From Hydractinia symbiolongicarpus (taxonomy: Eukaryota > Cnidaria > Hydrozoa > Anthoathecata > Hydractiniidae), in NCBI RefSeq assembly GCF_029227915.1, contig NC_079877.1, forward strand, positions 13,949,351 through 14,013,350: 64,000 nt of DNA, given 5' to 3'. Of the stretch, positions 11,945-25,016 are shown in pieces. The first letter of the stretch is position 1, and every line of letters begins with the position of its first letter. A model generated the notes under the pieces. It worked only from the letters and a program-made list of their open reading frames with translations, was not told where the DNA came from and ran no database searches. Position numbers and translations under genes: made by a program.

Positions 11945-12314
11945 TTTCCTAATAAACTCTCATAATCAACTCTCTACTACTCGAATGTCCATAACTCGAA
12001 AATTTCATTAAGTCGAACAATATTTTTTGTTCCTTGAAAGCATATTAGGCTATATTCGCTCTTCATAACTCAAACAATCTGAAAATTGAAGAATTTCAGA
12101 GTTTTTTCTGATTCGAATATTTTCTACGTATGTTCGGCCCTTAGATTATTCGAACGCGAATCTAATGTCAAGTGCTGTGTTTACAAATATTCTTGTTTTA
12201 AGTTCCCATTCTCATAAATAAATCCATGTGGTAGCAGGGACAAAACGTCGAATAAATAACAAATCATGTAAAATAAAGTACAATGCTCTTAAAGAAGAGG
12301 TTTAGTCAACTGAA

Positions 12315-12515
12315 ATAAACTGTTTACGCCGCAGACGAACCCACTACACTACGTGCGGCAATATGTTAGCGATGAACTCAGATAGTTTATCCGGATGGTG
12401 TGTATACACATAGGTGAATATTTATCATAGCACATCCGGATTTCCGTATCTGCGGCTCCCAGTTCTGGGGACCGCGGATCGAATCCCGCTCACTGCTTGG
12501 CAGTATGTTAGTGAT
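12315..12515 (+). repeat. tRNA-like/SINE fragment pair
   Basis: GCGGCAATATGTTAGCGATGAAC near 12355 and TTGGCAGTATGTTAGTGATGAAC near 12497 are diverged direct repeats. A B-box-like GGATCGAATCC lies between them (about 12476). An A-box-like CACTACACTACGTGC on the opposite strand is near 12340. Best read as nested SINE fragments. Confidence 0.4.
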
Positions 12516-12749
12516 GAACAAAGTAGTTCTTCTTCAATATAACATTAATTTCTTTTAAATAAGAAGATTATGGTTTGATTTACATTTGGATTCTTTTCTC
12601 TTTCACTGCTGTAAAACATTTGATTGGTTATCATTAAAGATGTTGTCTATTGCGTGCAAGTAATAATTTGCAATAAATTCGGCATAACAGAAGTTGTCCA
12701 TAATTCTTATTTCTATAAAAGGTAGTATTAGGCCTCTCCATGTAACAAT

Positions 12750-13331
12750 CTATCATGTTGCGTGTAAAATATATCAATGCTATCTTCAGGCAACTCATCG
12801 ACCGCCTCAGATGTCACATCTTCAGATTTTAAAAAGTAAGCACATTGTATGTAACAGCTTTAAACAGATTGCTAATTTATTTTGCTCTCTAACAGTTAAA
12901 CTTCATCGAAATAATTGTTACCAAAAGAAGAATTTGGAGGACGCCTGAATTTTGAAGTCATTGCCATCAGGGATAGAAAGGGCATTTTAAAAGTCATCTT
13001 CACAAATTACTATTTCTTAAAGAATCTGTTTTATTGGTGGAACATCTTTATAATTATCATCCAAAGGATTTGATGTTCCATTTTGGAAGATCTCAAAATT
13101 TTATCAATGTTCAATTTTTTTAGCAAAAACTTTTCCTTTTCAAGAATTTTTGTTTTCTCTTCGACTGTTATTTCTTTCATTATTGGACTAGCGATAAAAG
13201 TATGGTCACTAAAAAAAACGCTCATTTTCTCAATACTTTTCTCTATTGAAACAAGTTCATTCCACGTCAGATCTGCACAACTTAATGTCATAGAGAAAGA
13301 AACTTTTTCCAGCAAGTCGGAGTCTCCTTAA
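12750..13331 (-). pseudogene. Remnant of a Helitron-type Rep/helicase N-terminal region
   Basis: Open stretch 13031-13331 reads FSMTLSCADLTWNELVSIEK, which resembles the 'ADL-WPEL' segment of the Helitron_like_N domain, then EEKTKILEKEKFLLKKLNID. Downstream, in broken frames, come NALSIPDGNDFKIQ and (about 12790-12850) KAVTYNVLTF then KSEDVTSEAVDELPEDS, matching the order of motifs I recall for this domain. Several stops are present. Assignment is by motif order only. Confidence 0.5.
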
Positions 13332-13739
13332 CTGCATTCATGCAATAAATGATTTCACTGTATCTGAATTTTTTTTTGATAACATTCTAGCTTCTACGTT
13401 ATAGGAAGTAACCTTTTTCATTGCTATATTGAAGTATGACATGGTAGAGAGAACTTATAAATGCAACCCAAAACTAAAGAAAGTTTTGTTTATAATTTAA
13501 CAAAGGGTAATTAAAATATTTCACAGGACTTCATGTAATACTGCGTTCAGCTCTGTATCCAAATGTCACAGTTGTACAGTCATTGAGTTTTAAATATTGC
13601 AGAACTGCTTAAATCCTTTTCTCGGAAAGTAAACACGTCTTTTATAGGTTAATCTGCGCTTTAGTAAGTAACGGGAAGTTTTAACGTCCTTGGGGATATC
13701 ATCCTAACGGTTGACTTTTCCTCCCCTCCAACTGTAACT

Positions 13740-13930
13740 ATGTTACATTCCCGACAGAGATACGTATAGCATTGCTCTAACTTGCTTGCCTGCCACAAAA
13801 GCTAGTTAGCGGTCAGTAGATGGCAACAAATGGGCTGACAGCACTACATTTAAAGTGCGCCGGCATGGGGACTCGAACCTGAAACCTTATGATTACAAGT
13901 CGAATGCACTACCACTACACCATTTCTGCT
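13740..13930 (-). mobile_element. tRNA(Thr)-like SINE
   Basis: The minus-strand head at 13862-13930 has A box TGGTGTAGTGGTAGTGC and B box GGTTCGAGTCC, and an anticodon-loop-like CTTGTAA (TGT). The acceptor stem does not pair. The body extends to lower coordinates (CTGTCAGCCCATTTGTTGCC). Confidence 0.6.
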
Positions 13931-14398
13931 TTAACTTTAACACTACAATGCCACTGCTATAAGCTCGCTGAGGTAATGCTTGTGATACATCAGCAGTCAG
14001 TTTCGAAACATACATTGTAAGTAATGCTCTTGAGTTTTGGCATTTTTACACTAGGCAAAATTATAATTTTTTAAATCGAATTTTTCGCCTCTGAATGTAT
14101 TAAAACTTTTCCGTTCAAATTTGCCAATTCAACAGAAAAATGATTGTCCAAAACAGCTTGTGCAGGGATTTCCGACTTTTTTTAAATTAATATGACAAAT
14201 GTAAAGAGTTTTTGGCCAAAGCAATGAAAAGCTAATTTCATTGGCTATAAATATTCCCCAAAAGTCCCAAAAGTCAGAAGTTCAGGATCCGAAACACTTG
14301 CACTTACGAAAGCTTAATTTTATTCCTGGCCAACAGTTTGGAAAAATTTATCATGTTCAGCGTGCTTGTTTTTGTTACCACGCCAAGTTTTGTTAAAA

Positions 14399-14435
14399 CT
14401 CAGCCCTTAGCAACTCGGTTGCTAAGGGCTGAGTC
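14399..14435. repeat. Perfect hairpin, 17-bp stem, 3-base loop
   Basis: ACTCAGCCCTTAGCAAC, TCG, GTTGCTAAGGGCTGAGT. The surrounding 14.4-14.8 kb repeats TAGCAAC and CCCTGAA motifs several times, so it is probably part of a degraded repeat. Confidence 0.8.
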
Positions 14436-15024
14436 CTGAAAATTGCCAAAACACTAAGCAACTGCTTAGCAACACCCAGTCCTGAACTTAGCCAAGCAAC
14501 TTTTTTCCCCAGCAAAATATTTTATAAAATTAACCAGATGATGTTCGGCAAAACTCAAAAAGCAGAAGTTTCAGTAACTGACACAGTAAAGTTGGCATGC
14601 AATGAAAAAGGCCAGACAATTTATCAAAAATTCAGGGAGTGATAGTGTTTGCGTGATCGAGTCCTTCCTTACCCTTTCCAGGTCGATTTTTCCTTAGCAA
14701 CCTACTAAGCAACTTTAGCCCTGAATTTCTAAAATTCCATAGCAACCCCAACCCTGAATCAAAAAGTGGGGTTGCTTATAAAAAAAAATGTGTAAAAAGC
14801 CAGACCAAGAGAACACCTAGGTAACACGTGATAAGAAAACACGGTTGTGCAAATTTGACATGATTGAAAGTTAAGAAAGACCATGACCCAATAAGGTCTT
14901 TATCATGTTATAATAATATCATTCTCCTTCAAACCCTTGTCGAATTGTATCAGCGATACATCGAAGGCACACCTGTCCTTTGGAAACAACAACAACCTTT
15001 TTTTTACATCGACCGCCATTTTAA

Positions 15025-15030
15025 TTTATT
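15025..15030 (-). promoter_or_regulatory. Polyadenylation signal AATAAA of NDUFS2
   Basis: AATAAA on the minus strand, about 46 bases after the NDUFS2 stop codon, following a short TA dinucleotide run. Position and sequence fit the canonical cleavage/polyadenylation hexamer. Confidence 0.6.
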
Positions 15031-15075
15031 TACAAGGTTGACATTACAAAAAAAAACATATATATATATATATAT

Positions 15076-18000
15076 TTATCTGTCCACTTCGCCGAAAACA
15101 ATATCTTGTGTACCTGGAACATAGAAAACAGTAGTATACAAAAAAATAACAGATATAACCTAAAAACCGTTAAATGAGACGATAAGACTTACCAATAATC
15201 GCAACAACATCGGCCAACATATGACCTTTAGTCATATATTCCATAGTGGCCTAAAGAAAGACATGTAGTCAATATAGCAGAGCGAAAACTTCTATGTTAA
15301 AATTTTACATATTTATAACATAAATCTTAAAAATCATTTTTGAAAAAAAAAAAAAGAAAAAAAGCCAAAACTAACTTTTGCGAATATAGCGAGTTGGCTA
15401 ATAATTTTTGCGTAACCAATTTTCGGTAAATGAGAAAAATTCGCGAAATTCCCAAAAATTAATTCCCGCGAAAAAGAATACTCCTACATTTTTTTGCACA
15501 AAAAATATGAACTTCAATTCGCTACTTACCAGATGGTAGAAACCAGGTGCTCTGATTTTACAACGATATGGTTTATTTGAACCATCGGACACCAAATAAA
15601 CTCCAAATTCACCCTAAGAAGACGAACATACTTTTCTGTCTAGCTATCCTTTCACAACCAAAGTAATCAATATATGTATGATTAAGAATGACAACGAACT
15701 ACAATCATAAAAGTTGATAAAACAAAAATTACTTAATGTAGGTTGAGTAAACAAAAAACGCCATCTAATTTTACGGTCATGAGTAACCAACACACGACAA
15801 TTTTAAACACAAATAATGAAACAAAGACAGTGTTTTTACTTTTTAAAAATGGACAAAAGCGTCAAGTGGTCAATACTCTACATAATCGCTGTTTGTCGCG
15901 CAAGTGTAATCGCTGTAAAGAGCGTTTATAATCTGCTAGTCGCATGTGCAACAATTACCACATTTAAAGAGAACATGGTTTGACCAAATAAACATGGTTT
16001 GACTAAGTGCGCTTTGAACATTAAACTTGTTGGTAAAATTCAAAACGCGCAAATCAAACATAGAAATAGCTTATGTAAGCACTTGTGGCGGCGAAAATTG
16101 AATTAGCTGTCTTGTTTCAATGTATTTAATGATTGGAGCTAAATTCTTGAGATAAAGATATCGAAGTATTTTTGGATATGAGTCAAGTTGCGTAAGACAT
16201 ACCTTTGGAGCTTCAATGGCGGTGTACGTCGCACCTGGTGGAACATTATATCCTTCTGTGTACAGTTTAAAATGATGAATCAAAGATTCCATGGATTCTT
16301 TCATTTCTGAGCGTTTAGGCGGTGAGATCTTCGCATCGTCAATCTTGATCTCGCCTGCCGGCATTTTATTTAAGCACTGTTCAATGATGCGGACGCTTTC
16401 TCGCATTTCTTGCACGCGACACAAGTACCTAAGTAAAGCAAATTAAATGGTAACAAATCTACCACACCTATACATGCAAACAAAGTAAAAAACGGATAAA
16501 TTTTCTTATTACCTGTCATAGCAATCCCCATTCTTTCCTATCGGAACATCAAACTCAACTTTGTCGTACGCGTCGTATGGTTGCGTCTTGCGCAAGTCCC
16601 ATTTGAAACCAGCACTTCTCAACATCACGCCTCTATAAAAATTATTCAACTAGAATAATGCATAACAAAAAACAAGTGAACGGAAGACGATGATCTGATA
16701 ATATAAAGTTGTTCATTAAATATTTTTTAAATGAATCAGGAATGATTTTCTTTAAGTAAAAGTAAAGATCAATAAAAAATAAAAAGAGTAAGAACAAAAA
16801 TCCATACGTCATTCCATATGAAAGTGCTTGCTCAGCAGAAACAACACCGATATCAACAAGACGTTGTTTCCAAATACGATTGTGAGTTAACATCTACAAA
16901 AAATATGAAGTTATAAGCACTGTTTAGTCGATTAACACTGTTTAGCAGGCATTGACTAAAATCAAGTAAACAAAACTCTTTACCTCCTCCATTTCATCAA
17001 CACGTTGACCAAATCTTGACATAAAGAACCAAATATCATCCATCAATCCTAATGGAAGGTCCTAGAAACACGCATAAATATTTTTAAGATCAAGCAAAGA
17101 AGAAATGAACAAACGCAATGAAAAAACAAACAGCATTTCATTCCTTACCAATGCTACACCACCCGGTCGTACATACGCAGCATGCATCCTTGCACCAGAA
17201 GCACGCTCGTAAAATTCCATCAGCTAAATAAAAATACATTCCCATTACCAAATACTCAACTTCTAATTTTTCTGAAGAGTTTCTCATTTTCATCAATGAC
17301 AGTTAAACTGTCATGAACCAGCATAATCAACATATGTCAATGTATCTGTTCGTTTTTCTCAGTAAATAGATCTTTTACCTGATCTTTTTTTATGTATTCA
17401 CAAATTTGCTTAAAAAAATATCCATTAGCCCTATTTCAGCTGGGCTATTTTGGTGCTCCTCAAAAATATTGTCTAGGCAAATTTGGGCCAAAAATATTGC
17501 TGATGTCAGCACCCCCAGCACATATAGGGTTAAAAATGCAACCTACCTTCAGTTGAATAATTTTCGAGAATTTTAGTCACGTTATAATTTGTTTGTTATA
17601 TAATTTGTAAGAAAAATCCCAGTAAGTTAAATTAACAAATTTTTTGTAAAAACCAAAAATTCTTTCATTGTGTCTCTTTATTCTTTTTTTTATAGTTGAT
17701 AAAAATTATGAAGCTCAAAAGCACGTAGCCTGGCCTGGAATAATATTATAGCTTCGCAAAACTCTTTTCTAATTATCCAATATTTGGACCTTGCAAGACA
17801 GGTCATGTGAATATTAAATTCACTGAAGGGAAAACTTTACGTGCATTTCTTTTTATATTTAAACTAAATGTCAGAATAAATTTCTTTCCGAAAAAAAATT
17901 GTTACCTTTTCCCTTTCTTCAAACATCCAAAGAAACGGTGTCATAGCTCCAACGTCCAAAGCATGAGTTGTAATTCCCATGAGATGATTAAGTATACGCG

Positions 18001-21000
18001 TGATTTCTGCAAACATTACTAAAAAAAAAATATTGCAAGTGCTTATGGCGATTGTGAAATTTTTTGTTGTTGTGTAAAACTGTCATCAATCAGGAAATCA
18101 TATAGCATTTTAACTGGGTGGCGCAGCTGAGAGAGACACAGGGAACAGAAGATCAGTTACAGTACAACTATTGATCCTTTCATATAGACGCATTATGGTT
18201 AGCAAAAAGCAAAGAACGAACAAATTCCCTGTAAAATCTCTGTTGTTAAGTTGTTTTTTTTTAAACAACATGTTTAATATTTTGTCATAGGTTCTTATTT
18301 GCGTATACTCTTTGGTCTAACTAGCCATTATTATTGCCATAAAAGTCAACCTGTATTAGCTTTAATGCGTAATAGAAACTAAATGCAAAATATTAATATG
18401 CAAATATACCACGGTGGTAGATTTATCATGAGTCAATTACCCTACAACGTAGTTACCTCGTATCCATTTGGCACGTTCCGGAATGTCAATGTGAAGCAGT
18501 TGTTCTACAGCTAGTGAATACGCCTGTTCATTGCACATCATTGACACGTAGTCGAGACGATCAAAATAGGGTAATGCCTATGCAAAAACGAATTAATAAT
18601 TTCAATATAGGAAATATCAACAACAACAAAACTTTAAAAAGAAAAAAAAATCAATTGAAACTATTGTTTGCACTCTGTTTAAAAGTTTGAATAAGTATAA
18701 ATTATAAAAACTATATCAAGGCACATTTCTTTAGGGCGTTCTTAGACTGTAATGGTAAAGCATTTACGGTGTGTTTAAATTAATATACACCTGTAAATAA
18801 TTTTTATATTCTATCAACTTTTCTGTTCCTCTGTGAAGTAGTCCAATGTGTGGATCTGCTCTTTCAACAACCTTAAAACAATCAACACAGAATAACATGA
18901 TATAAAGAACCATATAAACAATGACTTGTAAAAGTGAAAATAGTTAACCTCTCCATTCAGTTCAAGCACCATACGCAACACACCATGCGCTGCAGGGTGT
19001 TGTGGTCCAAAGTTTAGTGTCATGTTGCTGACACCCTTTTCAGCCACGAATTCTAAAACAAAATTACAGTCATTCAAATCTTTTGTCACTAAACAGTTAA
19101 TTTTCTTGATATCTATCCAAACTATTATAACAACTTGTTATCAAAAGTTTAAAAAATAAAATTGTATGCATGGAAAGAGTAAACACGGTTTGTTAAAAAA
19201 AAAGTCTCTCATAGATATACTTCTCTCTACCTTCTTCATCCCATTTGGAAGTAAATTCATCAGGATACATGACATGGCCAGTATACTCAGCTAAGTCATC
19301 TGGAAGCTTAACTTTTTCGAAATCTTTCATTGCAATTTTAGGATCAACTTGAGATATTGACCTGAAAGGGAAAATTAGGCAAATTTTTAACAATATATAA
19401 TTATTTATAAATAAGATATTTTTATTAAACCTTATTAGTTTGATTTATCATATAAAAAATGTTTTGCACATGTTATACTTTTACTAGTTCAGTCTCCGGA
19501 GTGCGGCACAAGGGAAAATTTGCGATTTTAGGAAAAGAAGAAAATGTCCAGCATATTTAAATGGTATAACATATTTGTATGATTTTATAGTTTATTTTCG
19601 AGTTTTCTTCTCACCAGCAATGGATTTATAGAACAAAGCTCCTCTACCTGCAATCAGCACACACATATTGGTCAGCGATCACGATGTCTGGGCACTTTAT
19701 TTTTGTTTTTTGGTTCTTATCTCGTATGCTCACTTTTTTACGGTGGATGAGTTAGAATAACTTTTTTCCCAGCTCCTCTGTTTCAACAAAAAAAAAATAA
19801 TAATAAGAGAAGTGGCAAAAGTTGTGAGAAACTAAATGTCCCCAACAGTGAACCAAAATTCATCGAATAATTTCCTTTTTATTATAGAAAACTTTCAACT
19901 TAAATTTTTTTTATAAAAGTTCAATATCATCGTCTTCTTCACTTTCTAGGTTGAACAAAGTGAAATCAGCAATGTCCATCACTGTGTTATTGCTTGCTCC
20001 TTTTGTAACACTTCTTCTCTTAGAGGGATCTTCAAACTTTTTTGCGTACCAAAATAAATTCTTTACCTCTCAATTCCGAATTCATGCATTCAGCCATTAA
20101 AAATATATTTCAAAGGATCTACGCTTTAAACGTTTGAAAAATATGTTAGCGACATACAAAGTGCCATATATTTAACGAAACAAAGTCAATGCACATTCTT
20201 GCCCACAGACTGGGGGAAGGGGAAAGGGGGCAAAACGAGTGCATTTAAAAATGATAACCTCGCTGAAAGATAATCCATGAGCGTTTAACAAGATTTCAGA
20301 ACCACAAAGAATACGGCTATAAATCATAGTTGTTTCTTACCAACCTAAATGATTAGATACTATATAATTCATAGCTTGATGTAATGCTTTGCATAAATGT
20401 AAGAAAATGCTAGAAATTGCATCGTATTTTTGCTCCACTTTTTAAAAGCCCTTTGCTTTTTGCAAGTGCAAAGCACTAATTCGAACACTGTCTATTCAGG
20501 ATAGCAATTACAGTGTGAGAAACAATGTTAGCGATGTGGCTTTTGTGGTTTGTATGCATACACTATATTTACACTGCTATTAACCATTTGTTACCCTCAT
20601 ATGACACGGATTGACCTGTAGCTGTGGTAAATGTAACTGTACCTGAGATATCTACTTTTTAGTTTTGCTATATTTGCCTAACTTGTAATTTTTGCTGTTT
20701 TTAGAGCCCTGCTTACTATTCTATGACATGGATGGTGCTGTGTCACGAATAGTACATGTTCTTATTAAAATTCTTTTTAAAGTAAAGTTTAAAACTGAGA
20801 AATAAGCTAAAAAGAAATAGAAAGAGCTATACAAGGCACAAAAAGTTGTGGCTATACCTTTGTCTTCTGATTTTACAACTTCAGGTATCCCTGTGGTATA
20901 AAAGCTAGATCGATACATCGAAACCTTGATGGGGGTTGACAAATTATACACCGTAATGACATTTGACACAAACTTGTCAGTGGTATATAAGCCTCTTTAC

Positions 21001-22976
21001 ATAAGTTTATTATCTTTTATGCGATATTTTAATTTGAATAAGGATATTTAAATAATAATGAGCGGTTACACAATTTAATAAGATCAGGTCTTCCTGATTT
21101 TTTAAATGTATGTCAATTTACAATTAACCCTACAATTTTAATAGATCAATTGGTCATCGTTCTAATTTATAAAAGGTTTTAAAAGAGATTTTTAAGTTTT
21201 TGCATGTAGAATGTATAGAAATTAAATCATTCTAAGAGTAATTTACGCATGGATTCATTGCTTTTCTAAGCAAATGTGATTGCACATGTCTCCCAACAGC
21301 ACCATTTTCAACTCTAGCAACTCAATTGTGCTATTTCTGAACGTTAACTAAGGTCAGAGTGGGATTCAAATCAATGCACTTTAAACTACTTGTTTTTACC
21401 CCTAATATGTGTGGTGGACATGTAAATATGTATAACATATTTATATATTTAAGAAGTAGAAAAGTAGATTGTTTTAATACTTTTCATTTCAGTAAAATTA
21501 AAGCAATACAAAAAAAGTGAAACGATTGACTGTGGGACTTAATTGAACGTATTTTGGACTGTGACCTTGTAAATGTGATAAATGAGACATCTGGACTCCA
21601 AGAATTAACATTCTTTTTAATTTGACATGATTGCCGGAACTTAGCGATTACACTTTATTTGAAAATTTAGATAAATAAGTCACTTTTTACTGTGGGACCA
21701 ATCCTAGCCGTTAACGCGCACTGAAGAAATAGAGACAGTTTCGTAAACAACATTTCACTGACTTTTTAACGGTATCAGTCCGTTTCATTAACAACAGTTG
21801 CGTCACATGTTTGTACCAACATGTATTTTGTGATATTTTTCCGATATTGCTATGTTGCATCGCTTTTAACAGAGAAACGATTGACTGTGGTTATATCGGC
21901 CAGTACTGTGCACCGTTCGTCTCACAAACTATAAACTACTTAAATTTTAAGTTAAAGACTTCTTTTGGCGCTAAAAATATATATATCGATGGTGAAACTA
22001 AACTATCAAAAAAATATTATTATGCATAAATTTATACGGTAGTTCCATATCATGCATAATGTTTACAAAAAATCTGCTTAACTCATTCTGCACATATTTT
22101 CTTGAAGGTGTGAAGGAAAATGCTTTTTCCAGAAAAAAGGGATGCTCCAAATATTTTCATGGTATATAGAATATGTCGTTCGAAAGAGAATTTTTTTTTT
22201 CTATATGTCATGAATTTTGTGCAAAAAACCTAAACGTTTTTCACATAGTTTTCACATTTGGCCCAAAAATAACCCTTTGGACAATTTCGAACAGTATATA
22301 ATAAAATTAGGTAATTGTCATTCCAGATATTTAACCTAACCTATGAACCATAAAAAACATGTTTCCTTAACTTTATTCTAGAGATATTGTGGAAGACATT
22401 CATCTAAATGATAATTTTTAGTCATATTTAGACATTTTGCCCTAAATATAACAATTTCGGAAGGTGTCCAAATTTTTTTTTCTTTTAATAATATGGACAA
22501 TTTATCTGAGATTATTATTCTTTTTACAGAATATAAAAATTTTATTTCGATCTTGAGATATCCTGTTTTAACTGAGAGGGTAAATCGAATTATTTTTTCG
22601 TAACATTTTTGTCCGCTTCGAAACAGCCGTGAACAGCTGTGTGCACTAACCAAGACTGTAGGATTTCTCTTACTGCCTGAGGAAAACTACTGGTTTTATA
22701 AATGAAAAGGGAGTCCTTCTTCAGTTAAAACCTCCATCTCTCAATCAGAATATTAAGTCCATTTTTGGATAACAGTCACACCTTCCACTCAGCTATGTAA
22801 TTCAAAAATTAGCATTAATTGTACGAATTACATACAAACAAAATAGGTATAAAATAGAAAATTCTATCAGCGATAAGAAAATATATAGTGTACCTTGAAT
22901 ATGTTTGAATAGGTCCATTTTTCCGGAGCAAACGTCTTGGGGCTCCACGCAAAAGTTTCACAAACGTGGAAGCCAT
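15076..22976 (-). CDS. NDUFS2: NADH:ubiquinone oxidoreductase 49-kDa core subunit (complex I), 14 exons
   Basis: Core subunit of the peripheral arm of mitochondrial complex I. With its partner subunit it shapes the quinone-binding pocket in the matrix. Exons in gene order: 22894-22976, 19231-19361, 18949-19052, 18791-18871, 18457-18577, 17906-18018, 17149-17223, 16984-17061, 16808-16893, 16513-16632, 16203-16428, 15530-15613, 15193-15250, 15076-15113. All borders are GT-AG and phases agree throughout, giving 465 codons plus stop, close to the human length of about 463. Family motifs are intact: [14 protein letters not shown] near residues 82-95, [100 protein letters not shown], and the terminal FGEVDR. 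Exon 1 ([21 protein letters not shown]) is basic and serine/threonine-bearing, as expected of a mitochondrial presequence. Intron 1 is 3.5 kb; the rest are short. No frame damage is visible, so the gene looks functional. Identity is very secure; individual splice sites are slightly less so. Confidence 0.96.
19918..20045 (-). pseudogene. Second coding-like fragment in NDUFS2 intron 1
   Basis: Minus strand: [20 protein letters not shown], then [20 protein letters not shown] and ELL, stop. A basic stretch followed by an acidic C-terminus looks like a genuine protein end, but no upstream reading frame connects to it. Confidence 0.3.
20855..20995 (-). pseudogene. Coding-like fragment in NDUFS2 intron 1
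   Basis: Minus strand reads [20 protein letters not shown], then [20 protein letters not shown], and stops at a GTATAG that resembles a donor. It looks like mobile-element protein sequence but I cannot name it. Confidence 0.3.
22100..22640 (-). repeat. Dispersed repeat family R1, copy in NDUFS2 intron 1
   Basis: Contains AATTTCGGAAGGTGTCCAAA, TTATTTCGATCTTGAGATAT and CGAAACAGCCGTG. Its reverse complement aligns by eye with 57340-57560, where the same blocks occur in the same order. Confidence 0.6.
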
Positions 22977-23442
22977 CTTGGATTAAGTTTTTAATTTGGT
23001 GCGTGTGTTATATGACCATAACTCACAAGTCAGGAAAAAACAGACAAGAATTTAGCGCGCGCCCCTGTGTAGCACCGTGATTGGGCTGCAGATGTTTTTA
23101 TAGTTTTTGGGGACAATGTAGTCCAGCTTAATACTTTAACAATTTGTCTCTTAAAATACGATCTTATTTAGTTAATGTATTTAATAAATGTTTGCTTTGT
23201 TGTAACTTAAGTGTTATTTTAAAATCTAACCAAAGGACCCAATCTCGTCCGTAGGGACTTTTGCCTTTTTAACATCGAGGCCGGCGGCCAAAAACCCCTT
23301 GTACAGGCTGGTGGTCTGAAAACATCACAAAAAGAATTTACAGCTGAAATGAAATTATTCACAAGACATATTTTGCTACAGATCCCGGGAGCGTATAAAC
23401 CAAAGAAAAACGATTTATGTAACTAGCTATACAGTATATAAC

Positions 23443-23550
23443 AACCTTGTTCCGAGGGCATTTTGTCAAGCTGATAGCGGCGAAAAGTTGTTGGCCACTC
23501 CATAATAACGGCTCAGGGTGGGGGGCACAAAACCCTGGGGACAAGGTTGA
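23443..23550. mobile_element. Copy of the same inverted-repeat element upstream of NDUFS2
   Basis: Starts ACCTTGTTCCGAGGGCATTTTG, in pieces, and ends AAACCCTGGGGACAAGGTTG, with an internal GGCTCAGGG. It is about 470 bases 5' of the NDUFS2 start codon. Confidence 0.5.
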
Positions 23551-24080
23551 AGATATAACACATTTAAGTGATAAACAAGCACATTAATATCTAACCTCTT
23601 GCGTCAGGTATTAGATTTCTAAGGTCTTTCTAACTCAGTAGTGAATATATCATATATCAGTACTCTTTGGAGACTTGTATATATACAAGAGTTGTTGTCA
23701 CGTTGATGTATTTACAGCGACACTACACATTCTATTGCTGTTTAAACGCGGTATAAATTGCTTCTGGAAAACCTTCCACATAGTTCCTTCTATTTTCCTC
23801 TAAAGTTTAACTAACGCAATTATTAGTGTTGATTATTTTTGGAAAAATTTCACTAGAACAAATTCATAATAGCTGGTTTGGTTTCTTTAAGAGTGTTCAC
23901 ATTTAGCGTTTTGAATTCGCCTCATATTGCTTCTCGTAGGAATCAAAAATGATAGTCGCAACTAATAATATTTTTTTTTCTTTTAAAAATTTATAAAGCA
24001 GTATGAAATAAAGAAAGAAAAAGCCATCCAAGTACTGTCGCGAGAAAACGATAGATAATATTCTTTTCCAATCAAAAGGT

Positions 24081-24163
24081 CAACCTCGTTCCGAGGGCAT
24101 TTTGCTCTTTTGATTTAAATTGAATAATAGTTCAGGGGCCAAGGGATCCTGGTGACAAGGATA
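24081..24163. mobile_element. Diverged copy of the same inverted-repeat element
   Basis: CAACCTCGTTCCGAGGGCAT at the left, GGGATCCTGGTGACAAGG at the right. More diverged than the copies near 1.2-1.4 kb. Confidence 0.45.
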
Positions 24164-24683
24164 TGAAAAAAATATTTAGGATGCTAAGGGAAATAAAAAA
24201 AGTTATTGTATAGCACATTTTCTTCACGTTCTGTTTTATTGTTCTCCATAAACGTCAGTAAAATATGCCGGTACAATTTACGAAACGCTTTTGTCATTAG
24301 TAGTGATAATGAAAAATCCGTTTCGTAAATTTTACCGAAATTTTTAACTGCAACGACTTCTATTTTCCTAAACATGAGCGCAAAAACACGCAAACACTTA
24401 CAGGGATTTTAAAAAATAAGCAAAACATATACTATATGAACTATAATGGGCCATTACTACCCTCGGGCTTCGTGTTGTTGTGGTCACGTGAAGGGAAGTA
24501 ACACTACAATCAAACGCATCACAAATTCTGATGCAGCTTAAACTACTCACAAAGAGAGACCGAAAAATACATGGAGCGAATTGCATTGTTCGAAGATGTT
24601 ATGACGAACAATTTAGAGAGAGTCACAAAGAGAAATCGACTAAAAAAAATCAACAATCGTGCAACTTACTTTGAGAAGTACGT

Positions 24684-24803
24684 TAAACGAGCGAGTGGGC
24701 GAGTGTGAGTGGGCAAGTGAACGAGTGAGTGAGCGAGTACGTGAGTGAACGAGTAAGTAAGAAAGTACGTAAGTGAACGAGTGAGTTGGCGAGTGTGTGA
24801 GTG
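24684..24803 (+). repeat. Tetranucleotide-like GAGT/GAGC/AAGT array
   Basis: About 120 bases of GAGCGAGTGGGCGAGTGTGAGTG-type units with one interruption. Third occurrence of this motif in the window. Confidence 0.75.
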
Positions 24804-24958
24804 ACGCAAAAAAAATGCCATAAAGTTATTTAGCACCGTTAGGAGAACAAAGCGTAAATCAAACGAAAATATGAAAAGATGTTTTTTTTTTATATTTGCT
24901 ATTTGAGAAACTTTGCTATATGCCCGTGACGGATTTTTTAATTTCTTTAGTTCGTATA

Positions 24959-25016
24959 TCTATATTATAATGGCCGTATACGTCTGTCTGTCTGTCTGTC
25001 ACGGGCTAACAACTAG
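24959..25016 (+). mobile_element. Minimal Helitron-like element (C), 58 bp
   Basis: TCTATATTATAATGGCCGTA, then four TCTG repeats, then CACGGGCTAACAACTAG. It contains the 5' and 3' ends of the A/B family with almost no interior. It is probably an internal deletion that also removed one arm of the hairpin. Confidence 0.55.

Noticed and set aside
13083-13331. Plus-strand 82-codon open frame
   Set aside because: Antisense shadow of the Helitron-type remnant on the minus strand.
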